Notes under the pieces: model-generated | Seen by the model: only the letters and a program-made list of their open reading frames with translations | What the model was told of the DNA's origin: nothing | The model's database searches: none | Shown here: positions 8,598 to 19,883 of the stretch, in pieces | Numbering within the stretch: position 1 is the first letter of the stretch | Layout of the letters: each line of letters starts with the position of its first letter | Source: Streptococcus sp. oral taxon 431 | GTDB taxonomy: Bacteria; Bacillota; Bacilli; Lactobacillales; Streptococcaceae | DNA: 64,000 nt | Reading direction: 5' to 3' | Assembly (NCBI RefSeq): GCF_001553685.1 | Contig: NZ_CP014264.1 | Span: 442,001 to 506,000 of the forward strand | Translations under genes and position numbers: made by a program

Positions 8598-10229
8598 TTA
8601 GATTTGTTCAGCCAAAACCTTTTCAGCAAGATTCATAGCGTGGTCTGAAACACGAGTATAGTGTGAAATGATATCGATAAAGTTGACACCTGCTTGGGTA
8701 GAACATTCACCATTGTTGAGGCGCTTGATGTGAGTCTTACGAAGGACACGTTCCATCTTGTTGATGGCTTCATGGCGTTCAATAAGAGCCTGAGCTTTTT
8801 CAAGGTCATTATTTTCAACACTTTCAAGAGCATCTTTAACGAAATCGCTTGTTTGACGGTAAATCTCTTCCAACTCTTCTAGGGCTGAGTTAGAGAATTG
8901 AACATTCTTGCGTTGCAAGTAGTCGTTAAGATTAATCAAAGCTTCAGCGTGGTCACCGATACGTTCCAAGTCTCGAGAAGAGTCAAGGATGTTGGTTAAG
9001 ACTTCACTCTCTTTTTGGCTCAATGCTTCACTAGATAGACTAATGAGGTAACGTGTTAATTTCTCGTCGATTGTGTTGATAGCTTCTTCAGTCTTGTGTC
9101 CTTTTTCAGCTACTTTTTCGTTAGAATTGATAATGTAGTCGTAAGAAAGGTCAAATGCTTTAACAGCATAGTTTCCAAGGTGGAGAAGTTCTTTCTTGGC
9201 GTTTCCTAGGGCGATAGAAGGAGCTTGTTGGATTAGTTGTTCATCCAGATAAAGAGGTTCGTATTTAACAACTTCATCTTCACCAGGGATTAGCTTGGTA
9301 ACAAAGTAGGCTAGGGCACCGATGAATGGGAATTGTACAATGGTATTACTTACATTGAAGGCACCATGTGAGAAAGCGATAGTCATCTCTGGTGAGAGGT
9401 GAAGTAAAGCTTGGAAGTACTCAATCATCGAAGTGAATGGGCCCAACAAGATTAAGCAGAGGATAGTTCCCAAAACGTTAAAGGTAACATGTGATGCTGC
9501 AACTCGTTTAGCAGAAACGTTTGCTCCGGCTGCTGCGATAATAACTGTTAAGGTTGTACCGATATTGTCCCCAAATAGGACTGGTAGAGAACCTTTGAGG
9601 TCGAGGAAACCACCTGCATAGAGACCTTGTAGAATCCCGATAGTTGCAGAAGATGCCTGAATCAGTACGGTAATGACAGCACCAGCCACAACTCCCAAGA
9701 TAGGATTTTGACCCAAGGTAACCATGTATTCCTTGAACTGAGGTAAGTCTTTAAGTGGACTCATACCAGCACTAATGAGGTTGAGGGCGTAGAAGATACC
9801 ACCCACACCAAAAAGGATACGTCCAATATTATTTGCAGTACGGTTTTTTGTAAAGAATAAGAACATGGTTCCAAGGAAAATCAAGGGTAGGGCATACTCG
9901 CCAAGTTTGAAACCGATGATGAAGGACGTTACGGTCGTTCCAATATTGGCTCCCATGATAATCCCGATGGCCTGTCTAAGGGTGAGGAGACTAGCACTGA
10001 CTAGTCCAACCGTAATAACCGTTACACCTGTACTTGACTGGATTAGGGCAGTGACGACAATCCCCACTAAAACCCCTAAGAAGGGATTACTTGTGTACTT
10101 GTCAATGTAATATCGAAGGCGGTCTCCAGCAGCTTGTTGCAAACCGTCTCCCATGGTCTTGATACTATATAAAAATAGTCCCAGACCACCTAAAAAGTGA
10201 AAAATAATTTCCTGCCAATTAATGGACAT
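8598..10229 (-). CDS. Na/Pi cotransporter family protein with C-terminal PhoU-like domain
   Basis: 543 residues. The N-terminal ~310 residues are hydrophobic with two inverted Na/Pi-cotransporter repeats, each carrying the substrate motif: ALIQSSTGVTVI (first) and VLIQASSATIGI (second). The remainder (about 340-543) is a helical PhoU-like cytoplasmic domain (DSSRDLERIGDHAEALINL; HYTRVSDHAMNLAE). This is the bacterial NptA-type architecture for sodium-driven phosphate uptake or export; direction cannot be told from sequence. GGAGGAAAAAG precedes the ATG. It converges on the pepA unit and diverges from endoD. Confidence 0.9.
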   Translation of the reverse strand: MSINWQEIIFHFLGGLGLFLYSIKTMGDGLQQAAGDRLRYYIDKYTSNPFLGVLVGIVVTALIQSSTGVTVITVGLVSASLLTLRQAIGIIMGANIGTTVTSFIIGFKLGEYALPLIFLGTMFLFFTKNRTANNIGRILFGVGGIFYALNLISAGMSPLKDLPQFKEYMVTLGQNPILGVVAGAVITVLIQASSATIGILQGLYAGGFLDLKGSLPVLFGDNIGTTLTVIIAAAGANVSAKRVAASHVTFNVLGTILCLILLGPFTSMIEYFQALLHLSPEMTIAFSHGAFNVSNTIVQFPFIGALAYFVTKLIPGEDEVVKYEPLYLDEQLIQQAPSIALGNAKKELLHLGNYAVKAFDLSYDYIINSNEKVAEKGHKTEEAINTIDEKLTRYLISLSSEALSQKESEVLTNILDSSRDLERIGDHAEALINLNDYLQRKNVQFSNSALEELEEIYRQTSDFVKDALESVENNDLEKAQALIERHEAINKMERVLRKTHIKRLNNGECSTQAGVNFIDIISHYTRVSDHAMNLAEKVLAEQI

Positions 10230-10412
10230 TTTCTTTTTCCTCCGAAAAATAATCGCGGAATTTCTCCCATTCTATTTTAAAGGATAAAAGTAAATCTAAC
10301 AAGTAGTAAATGCCTTTTTTTGAGAAAAATGTTGATTTTATTTGAAAAATGGTCAATGATTGTCTAATTTATATTAATTCTTCACTTCTTTATAGTTCTT
10401 GAAGGGCTAGTG

Positions 10413-10440
10413 TTGACTCTTTTTCTAAATATCGTAAAAT
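10413..10440 (+). promoter_or_regulatory. Promoter of the EndoD gene
   Basis: TTGACT (10413-10418), a 16-base spacer, then TAAAAT (10435-10440). The leader that follows contains a weak hairpin (CTGTTC/GAACAG, about 10450-10473) and a cre-like site. This is the main content of the 304-bp divergent spacer 10230-10533. Confidence 0.55.
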
Positions 10441-10492
10441 AAAAATGACCTGTTCTGTGTATTTTTGGAACAGCTACTTTTTTAATTCAAAA

Positions 10493-10506
10493 ATAAAGCG
10501 CTTACT
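10493..10506 (+). promoter_or_regulatory. Weak cre-like site before endoD
   Basis: ATAAAGCGCTTACT matches 11 of 14 cre consensus positions, with the central CG and right half intact. It sits just upstream of the AAAGGAG site, the same relative position as the much better cre before the fucosidase. Confidence 0.35.
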
Positions 10507-10533
10507 TTCATAAGAAAGTCAAAGGAGAAAAAG

Positions 10534-13500
10534 ATGAAGAATCCATTTTTTGAAAAACATTGTCGCTATAGTATTCGGAAATTGTCAGTGGGTGCCTGCT
10601 CATTGATGATTGGTTCAGTTCTATTTGCAGGTCCAGCTTTGGCTGAAGAGTCTGTCGTTCCAGAAAATGGGGCAACAACTACAGCAGTAGCTTCAGAGCA
10701 ACCGTCAACCACTACTCCAGCAGAAGCAACCACACCAGCACCAGAAGTATTGAAGGAGCTGGAAGCGACGGAAGATAAGACAAGCGAGCAGCCTGTTTCA
10801 GAAGAGAAACCAAGTTTGGATCAATTGACTGCAGCTGATAAGGAAGCAACTAGCACAGATGCTGAAACTCCTAAGGTTGAAGAAACGCCTGCTACTACAG
10901 AAAATAAGCCAGAAGAAAAAGCAACAGTCTCTGACGTTCCTAAGAAAGAAGAAAAAAGTCTTCGACCAAAAGAAATTAAGTTTGACACATGGGAAGATTT
11001 GTTGAAATGGGAACCAGGTGCTCGCGAAGACGATGCTATTAACCGCTCTTCAGTAGAACTAGCCAAGCGCTATCGTGGACATGTAGTTAACGAAAAAGCT
11101 AATAAGGACGCTAAGGTTGAAGCTCTTGCTAACACTAACTCTAAGGCTAAAGACCATGCTTCTGTAGGTGGTGAAGAGTTTAAAGCCTACGCTTTTGACT
11201 ACTGGCAGTACCTGAATTCCATGGTCTTCTGGGAAGGGCTCGTCCCAACTCCAGACGTGATTGATGCTGGTCACCGTAATGGTGTTCCTGTATTGGGTAC
11301 ACTCTTCTTCAACTGGTCAAATAGCATTGCAGACCAAGAAAAATTTGCTGCAGCCCTTCAACAAGATGAGGACGGAACTTTCCCTATCGCTCGTAAGTTG
11401 GTTGATTTGGCTAAATACTATGGTTTTGATGGCTACTTTATCAACCAAGAAACAACAGGTGATATCGTGACGCCTCTTGGTAAGAAAATGCGTGACTTCA
11501 TGCTTTATACCAAGGAATATGCAGCTCAAGTTAATCATCCAGTCAAATATTCTTGGTATGACGCCATGACCTATGAATATGGTCGTTATCATGAAGATGG
11601 TTTGGGTGAATACAATTACCAATTCATGGAAAAAGAGGGGGACAAGGTTCCTGCGGATCACTTCTTTGCCAACTTTAACTGGACCAAAGAGAAAAATGAT
11701 TACTCTGTAACTATGGCAAAATGGCTTGGACGTAGTCAGTATGATGTTTTTGCAGGTTTGGAATTGCAACAAGGTGGTTCCTACAAGACAAAAGTGAAAT
11801 GGGATGCCCTTCTAGATGAAAATGGCAAGCTCCGCTTATCACTTGGACTCTTTGCACCTGATACTATCACGAGTCTTGGTAAGACAGGCGAAGACTATCA
11901 TAAGAATGAGAACATCTTTTTTACAGGTTATCAAGGAGATCCAACTGGTCAAAAACCAGAGGACAAGGACTGGTACGGGATTGCCAACCTCGTAGCTGAC
12001 CGCACACCAGCAGTTGGACGTAGCTTCACAACATCCTTTAACACTGGACATGGTAAAAAATGGTTTGTAGACGGTAAAGTCTCTAAGGATTCTGAATGGA
12101 ACTACCGTTCTGTATCAGGTATCTTGCCTACATGGCGTTGGTGGCAAACATCCTCAGCTGCTAAACTCCAAGCTGACTATGACTTTGAAGATGCCTACAA
12201 TGGAGGAAATTCACTCAAGTTTGCGGGTGATTTAGCTGAAAATACCAACCAAGATGTTCGTCTCTACTCTACAAAACTGGAAGTAACAGATAAAACGAAA
12301 CTCCGTGTCGCCCATAAAGGTGGTAAAGGAAGCAAGGTCTATGTAGAATTTGCGACTCAGAAAAACTATACTTATGGTGGCGAGAATGCTCGTAAAGAAC
12401 TGACTCTATCAGACGATTGGACAAAAGACGAATTTGACTTGAGTGCCTTGGCAGGTCAGACCATTTACGGTATCAAACTTACTTTTGAAAATACTGCTGC
12501 TCTTAAGAATTACCAATTTAACTTGGGTGAGTTGACAGTGTCAGATAATCAAGAGGCACCCCAAGCACCAACTGCTCTTAAAGTAGCTAAACAATCTCTG
12601 AAAAATGCTCAAGAAGCGGAAGCCATTGTTCAATTTACAGGTAACAAGGATGCTGATTTCTATGAAGTTTATGAGAAGGATGGCGATGCTTGGCGCCTAT
12701 TGACAGGCTCATCTGCAACTACGATCTACCTACCAAAAGTTAGCCGTTCAGCTAGTGCAACTGGTACTAGTCAAGAGTTGAAGGTTGTCGCAGTTGGGAA
12801 GAATGGACTTCGCTCTGAAGCAGCAACTACAAACTTCGAGTGGGGAATGACTGTCCAAGATACAAGCCTTCCAAGACCATTAGCATCAAACATCGTTCCA
12901 GGAGCGACTGTTATCGGAAGTACCTTCCCAAATACAGAAGGTGGAGAAGGTATCGAAGGTATGTTGAATGGGACCATCACCAGTCTATCTGACAAATGGT
13001 CTTCTGCTCAATTGAGTGGTAGCGTTGATATTCGTTTGACACAACCACGCCGTGTTGTTAGATGGGTCATGGACCACGCAGGAGCTGGTGGAGAGTCTGT
13101 TAATGATGGCTTGATGAACACCAAAGACTTTGACCTTTACTACAAAGATGAAGCAGGCGAATGGAAACTAGCTAAAGCTGTTCGTGGCAATAAAGCCCAT
13201 GTTTCGGATATCACCCTTGATAGCCCAATCACTGCGCAAGACTGGCGCTTGAATGTCATCACGTCTGACAATGGAACACCGTGGAAAGCCATTCGTATCT
13301 ACAACTGGAAGATGTATGAAACTCTTGATACGGAGAGCCAAAACATTCCAATGAGTAAAGTTGCAGCGCGTGTTCTAACTGACAATAAGATTCAGCTCGG
13401 CTTCTCAGAAGCTCCTGCTGGGGCAACCATCACAGTCTATGACAAGGCAGATTCACAAACTCCAATAGCTACCTTAAATACAGCAGTTGGAGGGGATTTG

Positions 13501-15345
13501 GCGACAGAACCATTGAGCTTTGAAAAACGTCCAAGTCTTCTTTATTACCGAACACAATTGCCAGGGAAAGAAATCAGTAATACTCTTGCTGTGACGATTC
13601 CTCAGGATGAAAGAAAGATTAAGGCTGTCAGTCTAGAAGTAGCACCTAAAAAGGCAACTTATCAAGTTGGTGAGGAATTGAATCTTAAAGGTGGTCTTCT
13701 CCGTGTCAAATACGAAGGTGAAGAAGCAGATGAAGTCATCAACCTTAGTCATGCTGGTGTTGTAGTCAACGGCTACGATGCTCACCATCATGGCGAACAA
13801 GAGTTAACAGTAACCTATCTTGGTCTTCCAGTTGCAGGTAGCTTTAAGGTTCAAGTCACTGGTGAAGAAACTGGTCCAAAAGAAGTCGCAGCCTTGTATA
13901 TTAGCAAGCAACCGAAAATTGACTTCTTGGTAGGTGATGCTCTAGACTTATCAGAAGGACGTTTCAAGGTCTTGTATGATGATGAGACGGAGACTGAACA
14001 TAGCTTTACAGACCAAGGAGTCGAAATTACAGGCTATGATTCTCAAAAAACAGGCCGTCAAAAACTTCAGTTGCACTATCAAGGACAAACTGTCGACTTT
14101 GATGTTTTAGTATCACCTAAGGCAGCCATTAACGACGAATATCTGAAACAAGAAATCACATCTGCTCAAGGACGCAAAGAAACAATAGCTTATACATTTG
14201 CTGATGCAGCAAAACAAGCAGCTCTTGTTGAGAAGCTTGATGCAGCGAAAGCTATCTTAGAAAATCATGATGCTAGTCAAGAAGCAGTCAACCAGGCCTT
14301 GAATGACTTGAAACAAGCTGGTACTGAATTGGATGGCAATCAACGTTATCAAACTGCTAGAGAAGAATTGGAAAGCTTGCTCGAATCTGTCCTTGAAAAA
14401 GATCCTAAATCTGAGTTGATTGCGCAAGCTGAGACTTTATTATCTTCACAAACGCCAACTCCAGAAGCCTTTGCGGACATGAAAGAAAAGCTGAATAAGA
14501 AACTAGCTCCTGCAGAAGAAAGTCATCATGTGGGTAGCTTAGAAGAAGGAGAAACTGCGCCAACAGTTGAAGCGCTACCTGAGTTAGTGATTGAAACAGA
14601 AACTCAAACCTTCGAACGCCAAGAACGTCCAGCAGGAGACCTCTTGTTGGGTGAACGTCGTATTGTTCAGGTAGGTGTAGAAGGGCAGACTCGTCGTCTG
14701 ATTGAAGTAGATGCCAAAGGTAACCGTACTCTTCTTAAAACAGAAGTAGTCAAGGAAGCAGTTGCAGAAATCACTGAAGTTGGTACGAAGGTAGAAAGCC
14801 GTGTTCAACCGCTAGACGGTCCAAAAGTCTTAGAAGTTAAGAAACCAAGCTTAGTTGTGGAAGAAGAAGTTCTTGCATATGGACATGAAGAAGGAGTAAA
14901 TCCTAGCCTCCCATTAGGAGAACGACGCTTGGTTCAAGTAGGAGTTGCAGGCCTTCGTAGAAACCTTGTAGAGATTGATTCTGAAGGACATCGTAGTCTT
15001 AAGGGAACGGAAGTTCTCAAGGAAGCCGTAACTGAGATTGTTGAAGTCGGTACAAAAATAGTTAAAGTACCAGGTGACAGACCAGTTACACCTGCTCCAG
15101 CGACTCAAGATACTAAGAAGGAAACTACAAAAACAGAGCCTAAGACTGAAACATCCGTTTCGCCAGTTCAAGCAAGCCAGGCAGCGAAGCAAGAACCAGC
15201 AAAAACAGAAGCACAAGCTGAAAAAATTGAAGGAAAACAACTTCCAAGTACAGGTACAGAAGTAGATGCAAATCTAGTAGCTCTTGGCCTAGCTGGAGTT
15301 TTAAGTGGTTTTGGCTTGCTAGCTCAAAAGAAAAAAGAAGAGTAA
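10534..15345 (+). CDS. endoD: Cell-wall endo-beta-N-acetylglucosaminidase D (GH85)
   Basis: 1603 residues. A YSIRK signal peptide (CRYSIRKLSVGACSLMIGS) is followed by a Thr/Glu/Pro-rich linker to about residue 145. The GH85 domain (from about 147) contains YGFDGYFINQET with Asn304 and Glu306, the substrate-assisted catalytic pair. Downstream are carbohydrate-binding-like beta domains, two Ig-like bacterial domains (about 1030-1190), a FIVAR-like helical segment (about 1215-1270) and two G5-like repeats (RQERPAGDLLLGERRIVQVG; LPLGERRLVQVGVAGLRRNL). The sortase motif LPSTG is at 1570-1574 with hydrophobic and KKKEE tail. EndoD cleaves the chitobiose core of trimmed N-glycans on host glycoproteins. 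It is probably CcpA-controlled and works with surface exoglycosidases. Confidence 0.95.
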   Translation: MKNPFFEKHCRYSIRKLSVGACSLMIGSVLFAGPALAEESVVPENGATTTAVASEQPSTTTPAEATTPAPEVLKELEATEDKTSEQPVSEEKPSLDQLTAADKEATSTDAETPKVEETPATTENKPEEKATVSDVPKKEEKSLRPKEIKFDTWEDLLKWEPGAREDDAINRSSVELAKRYRGHVVNEKANKDAKVEALANTNSKAKDHASVGGEEFKAYAFDYWQYLNSMVFWEGLVPTPDVIDAGHRNGVPVLGTLFFNWSNSIADQEKFAAALQQDEDGTFPIARKLVDLAKYYGFDGYFINQETTGDIVTPLGKKMRDFMLYTKEYAAQVNHPVKYSWYDAMTYEYGRYHEDGLGEYNYQFMEKEGDKVPADHFFANFNWTKEKNDYSVTMAKWLGRSQYDVFAGLELQQGGSYKTKVKWDALLDENGKLRLSLGLFAPDTITSLGKTGEDYHKNENIFFTGYQGDPTGQKPEDKDWYGIANLVADRTPAVGRSFTTSFNTGHGKKWFVDGKVSKDSEWNYRSVSGILPTWRWWQTSSAAKLQADYDFEDAYNGGNSLKFAGDLAENTNQDVRLYSTKLEVTDKTKLRVAHKGGKGSKVYVEFATQKNYTYGGENARKELTLSDDWTKDEFDLSALAGQTIYGIKLTFENTAALKNYQFNLGELTVSDNQEAPQAPTALKVAKQSLKNAQEAEAIVQFTGNKDADFYEVYEKDGDAWRLLTGSSATTIYLPKVSRSASATGTSQELKVVAVGKNGLRSEAATTNFEWGMTVQDTSLPRPLASNIVPGATVIGSTFPNTEGGEGIEGMLNGTITSLSDKWSSAQLSGSVDIRLTQPRRVVRWVMDHAGAGGESVNDGLMNTKDFDLYYKDEAGEWKLAKAVRGNKAHVSDITLDSPITAQDWRLNVITSDNGTPWKAIRIYNWKMYETLDTESQNIPMSKVAARVLTDNKIQLGFSEAPAGATITVYDKADSQTPIATLNTAVGGDLATEPLSFEKRPSLLYYRTQLPGKEISNTLAVTIPQDERKIKAVSLEVAPKKATYQVGEELNLKGGLLRVKYEGEEADEVINLSHAGVVVNGYDAHHHGEQELTVTYLGLPVAGSFKVQVTGEETGPKEVAALYISKQPKIDFLVGDALDLSEGRFKVLYDDETETEHSFTDQGVEITGYDSQKTGRQKLQLHYQGQTVDFDVLVSPKAAINDEYLKQEITSAQGRKETIAYTFADAAKQAALVEKLDAAKAILENHDASQEAVNQALNDLKQAGTELDGNQRYQTAREELESLLESVLEKDPKSELIAQAETLLSSQTPTPEAFADMKEKLNKKLAPAEESHHVGSLEEGETAPTVEALPELVIETETQTFERQERPAGDLLLGERRIVQVGVEGQTRRLIEVDAKGNRTLLKTEVVKEAVAEITEVGTKVESRVQPLDGPKVLEVKKPSLVVEEEVLAYGHEEGVNPSLPLGERRLVQVGVAGLRRNLVEIDSEGHRSLKGTEVLKEAVTEIVEVGTKIVKVPGDRPVTPAPATQDTKKETTKTEPKTETSVSPVQASQAAKQEPAKTEAQAEKIEGKQLPSTGTEVDANLVALGLAGVLSGFGLLAQKKKEE

Positions 15346-15383
15346 GATAGAGAGTGTATCTAACACTGACTTCATATTTAATA

Positions 15384-15417
15384 AAAAAGATTTGACTTTT
15401 AAGAGTCAAATCTTTTT
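15384..15417 (+). terminator. Intrinsic terminator after endoD
   Basis: AAAGATTTGACT pairs with AGTCAAATCTTT around a short loop, ending in a T-run. Confidence 0.85.
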
Positions 15418-15542
15418 GTATAGGGGAGGAGAATAAAAATGGTAGAGTATTCTGTCGTAGTTACAAGCACTGTCCTGAATTAATCGAGAAAAATTGTTGT
15501 GGATAAAAGTTTAAGGTTTTGCTATCTCTTTTATTGATTTTG

Positions 15543-15551
15543 TGATATAAT
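15543..15551 (+). promoter_or_regulatory. Extended -10 promoter for pgk
   Basis: TGATATAAT gives a consensus extended -10 (TGnTATAAT), about 33 bases before the pgk ATG; AAGGAG lies between. Confidence 0.65.
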
Positions 15552-15584
15552 TAACACGTAAAAAAAATTAAGGAGTCTTTCCAA

Positions 15585-16784
15585 ATGGCAAAATTGACTG
15601 TTAAAGACGTTGAGTTGAAAGGGAAAAAAGTTCTCGTTCGTGTTGACTTCAACGTTCCTGTAAAAGATGGCGTGATTACTAATGACAACCGTATCACTGC
15701 AGCTCTTCCAACTATCAAGTACATCCTTGAACAAGGTGGACGTGCGATTCTTTTCTCTCACCTTGGACGTGTAAAAGAAGAAGCAGACAAAGCTGGTAAA
15801 TCACTTGCTCCTGTAGCTGCTGACTTGGCTGCTAAATTGGGTCAAGAAGTTACATTCCTTCCAGGTGTAACTCGTGGTGCTGAATTGGAAGCAGCTATCA
15901 ACGCTCTTGAAGATGGACAAGTTCTTTTGGTTGAAAACACTCGTTTTGAAGATGTTGACGGTAAGAAAGAATCTAAAAACGATCCTGAACTTGGTAAATA
16001 CTGGGCATCACTTGGAGATGGTATCTTCGTAAACGATGCATTCGGTACTGCTCACCGTGCACACGCATCTAACGTTGGTATCTCAGCAAACGTTGAAAAA
16101 GCAGTCGCTGGATTCCTTCTTGAAAACGAAATTGCTTACATCCAAGAAGCTGTTGAAGCTCCAGAACGTCCATTCGTGGCTATCCTTGGTGGTTCAAAAG
16201 TTTCAGACAAGATCGGTGTTATCGAAAACTTGCTTGAAAAAGCTGATAAAGTTCTTATCGGTGGTGGTATGACTTATACATTCTACAAAGCACAAGGTAT
16301 CGAAATCGGTAACTCACTTGTGGAAGAAGATAAATTGGATGTTGCGAAAGCTCTTCTTGAAAAAGCAAACGGCAAATTGATCTTGCCAGTTGACTCAAAA
16401 GAAGCGAACGCATTTGCTGACTACACTGAAGTGAAAGACACTGAAGGTGAAGCAGTTGACCCAGGTTTCCTTGGTCTTGACATCGGTCCAAAATCTATCG
16501 CTAAATTTGACGAAGCTTTGACTGGTGCGAAAACAGTTGTATGGAACGGACCTATGGGTGTATTTGAAAACCCAGACTTCCAAGCTGGTACAATCGGTGT
16601 CATGGACGCTATCGTGAAACAACCAGGCGTTAAATCAATCATCGGTGGTGGTGACTCAGCTGCCGCAGCTATCAACCTTGGTCGTGCAGACAAGTTCTCA
16701 TGGATCTCTACTGGTGGAGGAGCTTCAATGGAGCTTCTCGAAGGTAAAGTTCTTCCAGGACTTGCAGCTTTGACTGAAAAATAA
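15585..16784 (+). CDS. pgk: Phosphoglycerate kinase
   Basis: 399 residues, the normal length. Catalyses ATP formation from 1,3-bisphosphoglycerate in glycolysis. Motifs: [11 protein letters not shown] at the N-terminus, LFSHLGR, and the C-terminal nucleotide site GGGDSAAA. Codon use is strongly biased to the preferred codons of a highly expressed gene, unlike neighbouring genes. It is a single-gene unit with its own promoter and terminator, lying next to endoD. Confidence 0.98.
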   Translation: MAKLTVKDVELKGKKVLVRVDFNVPVKDGVITNDNRITAALPTIKYILEQGGRAILFSHLGRVKEEADKAGKSLAPVAADLAAKLGQEVTFLPGVTRGAELEAAINALEDGQVLLVENTRFEDVDGKKESKNDPELGKYWASLGDGIFVNDAFGTAHRAHASNVGISANVEKAVAGFLLENEIAYIQEAVEAPERPFVAILGGSKVSDKIGVIENLLEKADKVLIGGGMTYTFYKAQGIEIGNSLVEEDKLDVAKALLEKANGKLILPVDSKEANAFADYTEVKDTEGEAVDPGFLGLDIGPKSIAKFDEALTGAKTVVWNGPMGVFENPDFQAGTIGVMDAIVKQPGVKSIIGGGDSAAAAINLGRADKFSWISTGGGASMELLEGKVLPGLAALTEK

Positions 16785-16790
16785 GAATAT

Positions 16791-16821
16791 AAAAAAGGAG
16801 AACTCAGCTTCTCCTTTTTTT
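16791..16821 (+). terminator. Intrinsic terminator after pgk
   Basis: AAAAAAGGAGAA (16791-16802) pairs with TTCTCCTTTTTT (16809-16820) around CTCAGC. Confidence 0.9.
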
Positions 16822-16856
16822 GCGCTCTTTTAAAGTATGGGAGTACCGAGGGATAA

Positions 16857-16886
16857 TTGGACAGAATCCAAAAAAAACAGTAAAAT
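16857..16886 (+). promoter_or_regulatory. Promoter of the folate operon
   Basis: TTGGAC (16857-16862), an 18-base spacer, TAAAAT (16881-16886), about 32 bases before folP. Confidence 0.5.
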
Positions 16887-16915
16887 AGAGGAATACCAAT
16901 CTAAATGAAATTTGA

Positions 16916-17869
<954 letters not shown>

Positions 17870-17870
17870 T

Positions 17871-19169
17871 ATGAATAAAAACGAAACGAACCAGTGGATA
17901 GCAAACTACCGGACAGATCAACCGCATTTTGGTCTGGAGAGGATGGTGGAGCTATTAGCCTTACGTGGTAATCCTCATCTTAAACTCAAGGTTATCCATA
18001 TTGGTGGGACCAATGGAAAGGGCTCTACTATAGCCTTTTTGAAGAATCTGTTGGAAAAGATGGGACTAAGAGTTGGTGTCTTTAGCTCTCCTTATCTGAT
18101 TCATTATACCGATCAGATTGTCATTAATGGGGAATCTATCCCAGAAGCGAGATTAGAGTCCTTGATGGTGGATTATCGTTCACTACTTGAAGGGGAGCAT
18201 GCTCAAGCCTTGCAAGGAACGACAGAATTCGAGATTATCACTGCTATAGCTTATGACTATTTTGCTTCTGAGCAAGTCGATGTGGCGATTATGGAAGTTG
18301 GTATGGGCGGACTTTTGGATAGTACTAATGTCTGTCAACCTATCCTAACAGGCATCACGACTATCGGATTAGACCATGTAGCGCTTTTAGGGGATAGCTT
18401 GGAAGCCATAGCAGAGCAGAAAGCAGGGATTATCAAGCAAGGAGTTCCTCTAGTGACAGGACACATTGTCCAAGAAGCCTTGTCGGTTATCGATCAGATT
18501 GCGAAAGCGAAACAAGCTTCTAGGCTTGCCTATGGGGAAGATTATCAAGTTAGCCATCATGAGAGTGTGGAGACGGGCGAAATTTTTGATTATTCAAGCT
18601 CAATCAGACAAGGTCGTTTCCAAACAGGATTGCTTGGTTTGCACCAGATAGAGAATGCTGGGATGGCGCTGGCCTTGTTAGATAGCTATTGCAAAGAGAC
18701 TGGTCAGAAATTACCAGATAATGCTTTAGTGGCTCAAGCTTTGGAAGAAACAAGCTGGCCTGGGCGCTTGGAAGTTATTTATAGGGAACCCTTGATGATT
18801 TTAGATGGGGCCCACAATCCCCATGCCATCAAGGCCTTGTTGGCTACTTTGAAAGAACGCTTTACGGACTATCAGAAGGAAATCCTCTTTACTTGTATCA
18901 AAACCAAGGCCTTGGAGGATATGTTGGACTTGCTAGAAACTTTGTCCAATACTAAGATTACACTAACTCATTTTGAGGATAGTCGGGCGACGGATGAAAA
19001 AGTCTTGAAAGAGATGGCTGATTCTAGAAATCTCAACTACCAAAGTTGGCAGGAATTTCTAGACAAAAAATTATCAGAAAATGAAGAGAAAAAAACAGTT
19101 AGGATTATCACGGGCTCATTATACTTTTTAGCCCAAGTGAGAACCTACCTAATGGAGAGGAAAAATTAG
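17871..19169 (+). CDS. folC: Dihydrofolate synthase / folylpolyglutamate synthase
   Basis: 432 residues of the Mur-ligase-like family. The ATP P-loop is [11 protein letters not shown], followed by [15 protein letters not shown], the metal-site region [16 protein letters not shown] and DGAHNPHA. It adds glutamate to dihydropteroate and to folates. The start lies one base after the folP stop, with little Shine-Dalgarno signal, so translation is probably coupled. folE starts one base after its stop. Confidence 0.94.
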   Translation: MNKNETNQWIANYRTDQPHFGLERMVELLALRGNPHLKLKVIHIGGTNGKGSTIAFLKNLLEKMGLRVGVFSSPYLIHYTDQIVINGESIPEARLESLMVDYRSLLEGEHAQALQGTTEFEIITAIAYDYFASEQVDVAIMEVGMGGLLDSTNVCQPILTGITTIGLDHVALLGDSLEAIAEQKAGIIKQGVPLVTGHIVQEALSVIDQIAKAKQASRLAYGEDYQVSHHESVETGEIFDYSSSIRQGRFQTGLLGLHQIENAGMALALLDSYCKETGQKLPDNALVAQALEETSWPGRLEVIYREPLMILDGAHNPHAIKALLATLKERFTDYQKEILFTCIKTKALEDMLDLLETLSNTKITLTHFEDSRATDEKVLKEMADSRNLNYQSWQEFLDKKLSENEEKKTVRIITGSLYFLAQVRTYLMERKN

Positions 19170-19170
19170 A

Positions 19171-19725
19171 ATGGATACACAAAAGATTGAAGAAGCTGTA
19201 AAAATGATTATCGAGGCAGTTGGTGAGGATGCAAATCGCGAAGGCTTGCAGGAAACACCAGCCCGTGTCGCTCGTATGTACCAAGAGATTTTTTCAGGTC
19301 TTGGGCAAACTGCTGAAGAGCACCTGTCAAAATCCTTTGAGATTATTGATGACAATATGGTAGTGGAAAAGGATATCTTTTTCCACACCATGTGTGAACA
19401 CCACTTTTTACCATTTTATGGTCGAGCTCATATTGCCTACATTCCTGATGGGCGTGTAGCAGGCTTATCAAAGTTAGCTCGTACGGTGGAAGTCTACTCT
19501 AAAAAGCCACAGATTCAAGAGCGTTTGAATATCGAAGTGGCTGATGCCTTGATGGAGTATTTGGGAGCCAAGGGAGCCTTCGTTGTCATTGAAGCAGAAC
19601 ATATGTGTATGAGTATGCGCGGTGTTCGAAAACCAGGAACTGCAACCTTGACAACAGTGGCTCGTGGTCTATTTGAGACAGATAAGGATCTTCGTGATCA
19701 GGCTTATCGTTTAATGGGACTATAA
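19171..19725 (+). CDS. folE: GTP cyclohydrolase I
   Basis: 184 residues. First step of pterin synthesis, converting GTP to dihydroneopterin triphosphate. Zinc ligands are visible in [13 protein letters not shown] and [12 protein letters not shown] (Cys, His, Cys), and the family segment [20 protein letters not shown] is intact. GGAGAGGAA lies upstream. A BOX element begins at the base right after its TAA stop, separating it from folBK. Confidence 0.97.
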   Translation: MDTQKIEEAVKMIIEAVGEDANREGLQETPARVARMYQEIFSGLGQTAEEHLSKSFEIIDDNMVVEKDIFFHTMCEHHFLPFYGRAHIAYIPDGRVAGLSKLARTVEVYSKKPQIQERLNIEVADALMEYLGAKGAFVVIEAEHMCMSMRGVRKPGTATLTTVARGLFETDKDLRDQAYRLMGL

Positions 19726-19838
19726 TACTCTTCGAAAATCAAATTCAAACCACGTCAGCTTCCATCTGCAACCTCAAAACAGTGTTTTGAGCAGCCTGCG
19801 GCTAGCTTCCTAGTTTGCACTTTGATTTTCATTGAGTA
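19726..19838 (+). repeat. BOX element (longer form) abutting the folE stop
   Basis: 113 bp from TACTCTTCGAAAATC to TTTTCATTGAGTA, the ends of pneumococcal BOX elements, with an internal hairpin (CTCAAAACAGTGTTTTGAG). The A-box GGCAAGGCG core is shortened. It starts immediately after the TAA of folE (19723-19725). Confidence 0.85.
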
Positions 19839-19843
19839 TAAAA

Positions 19844-19867
19844 AGAATCCGCTTTGGGCGGATTTTT
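19844..19867 (+). terminator. Terminator-like hairpin inside the folate operon
   Basis: AATCCGC and GCGGATT form a GC-rich stem around a short loop, followed by TTTT, 17 bases before folBK. It would at least partly uncouple folBK from folP-folC-folE. Confidence 0.65.
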
Positions 19868-19883
19868 CTAGAAAGGACTAGTT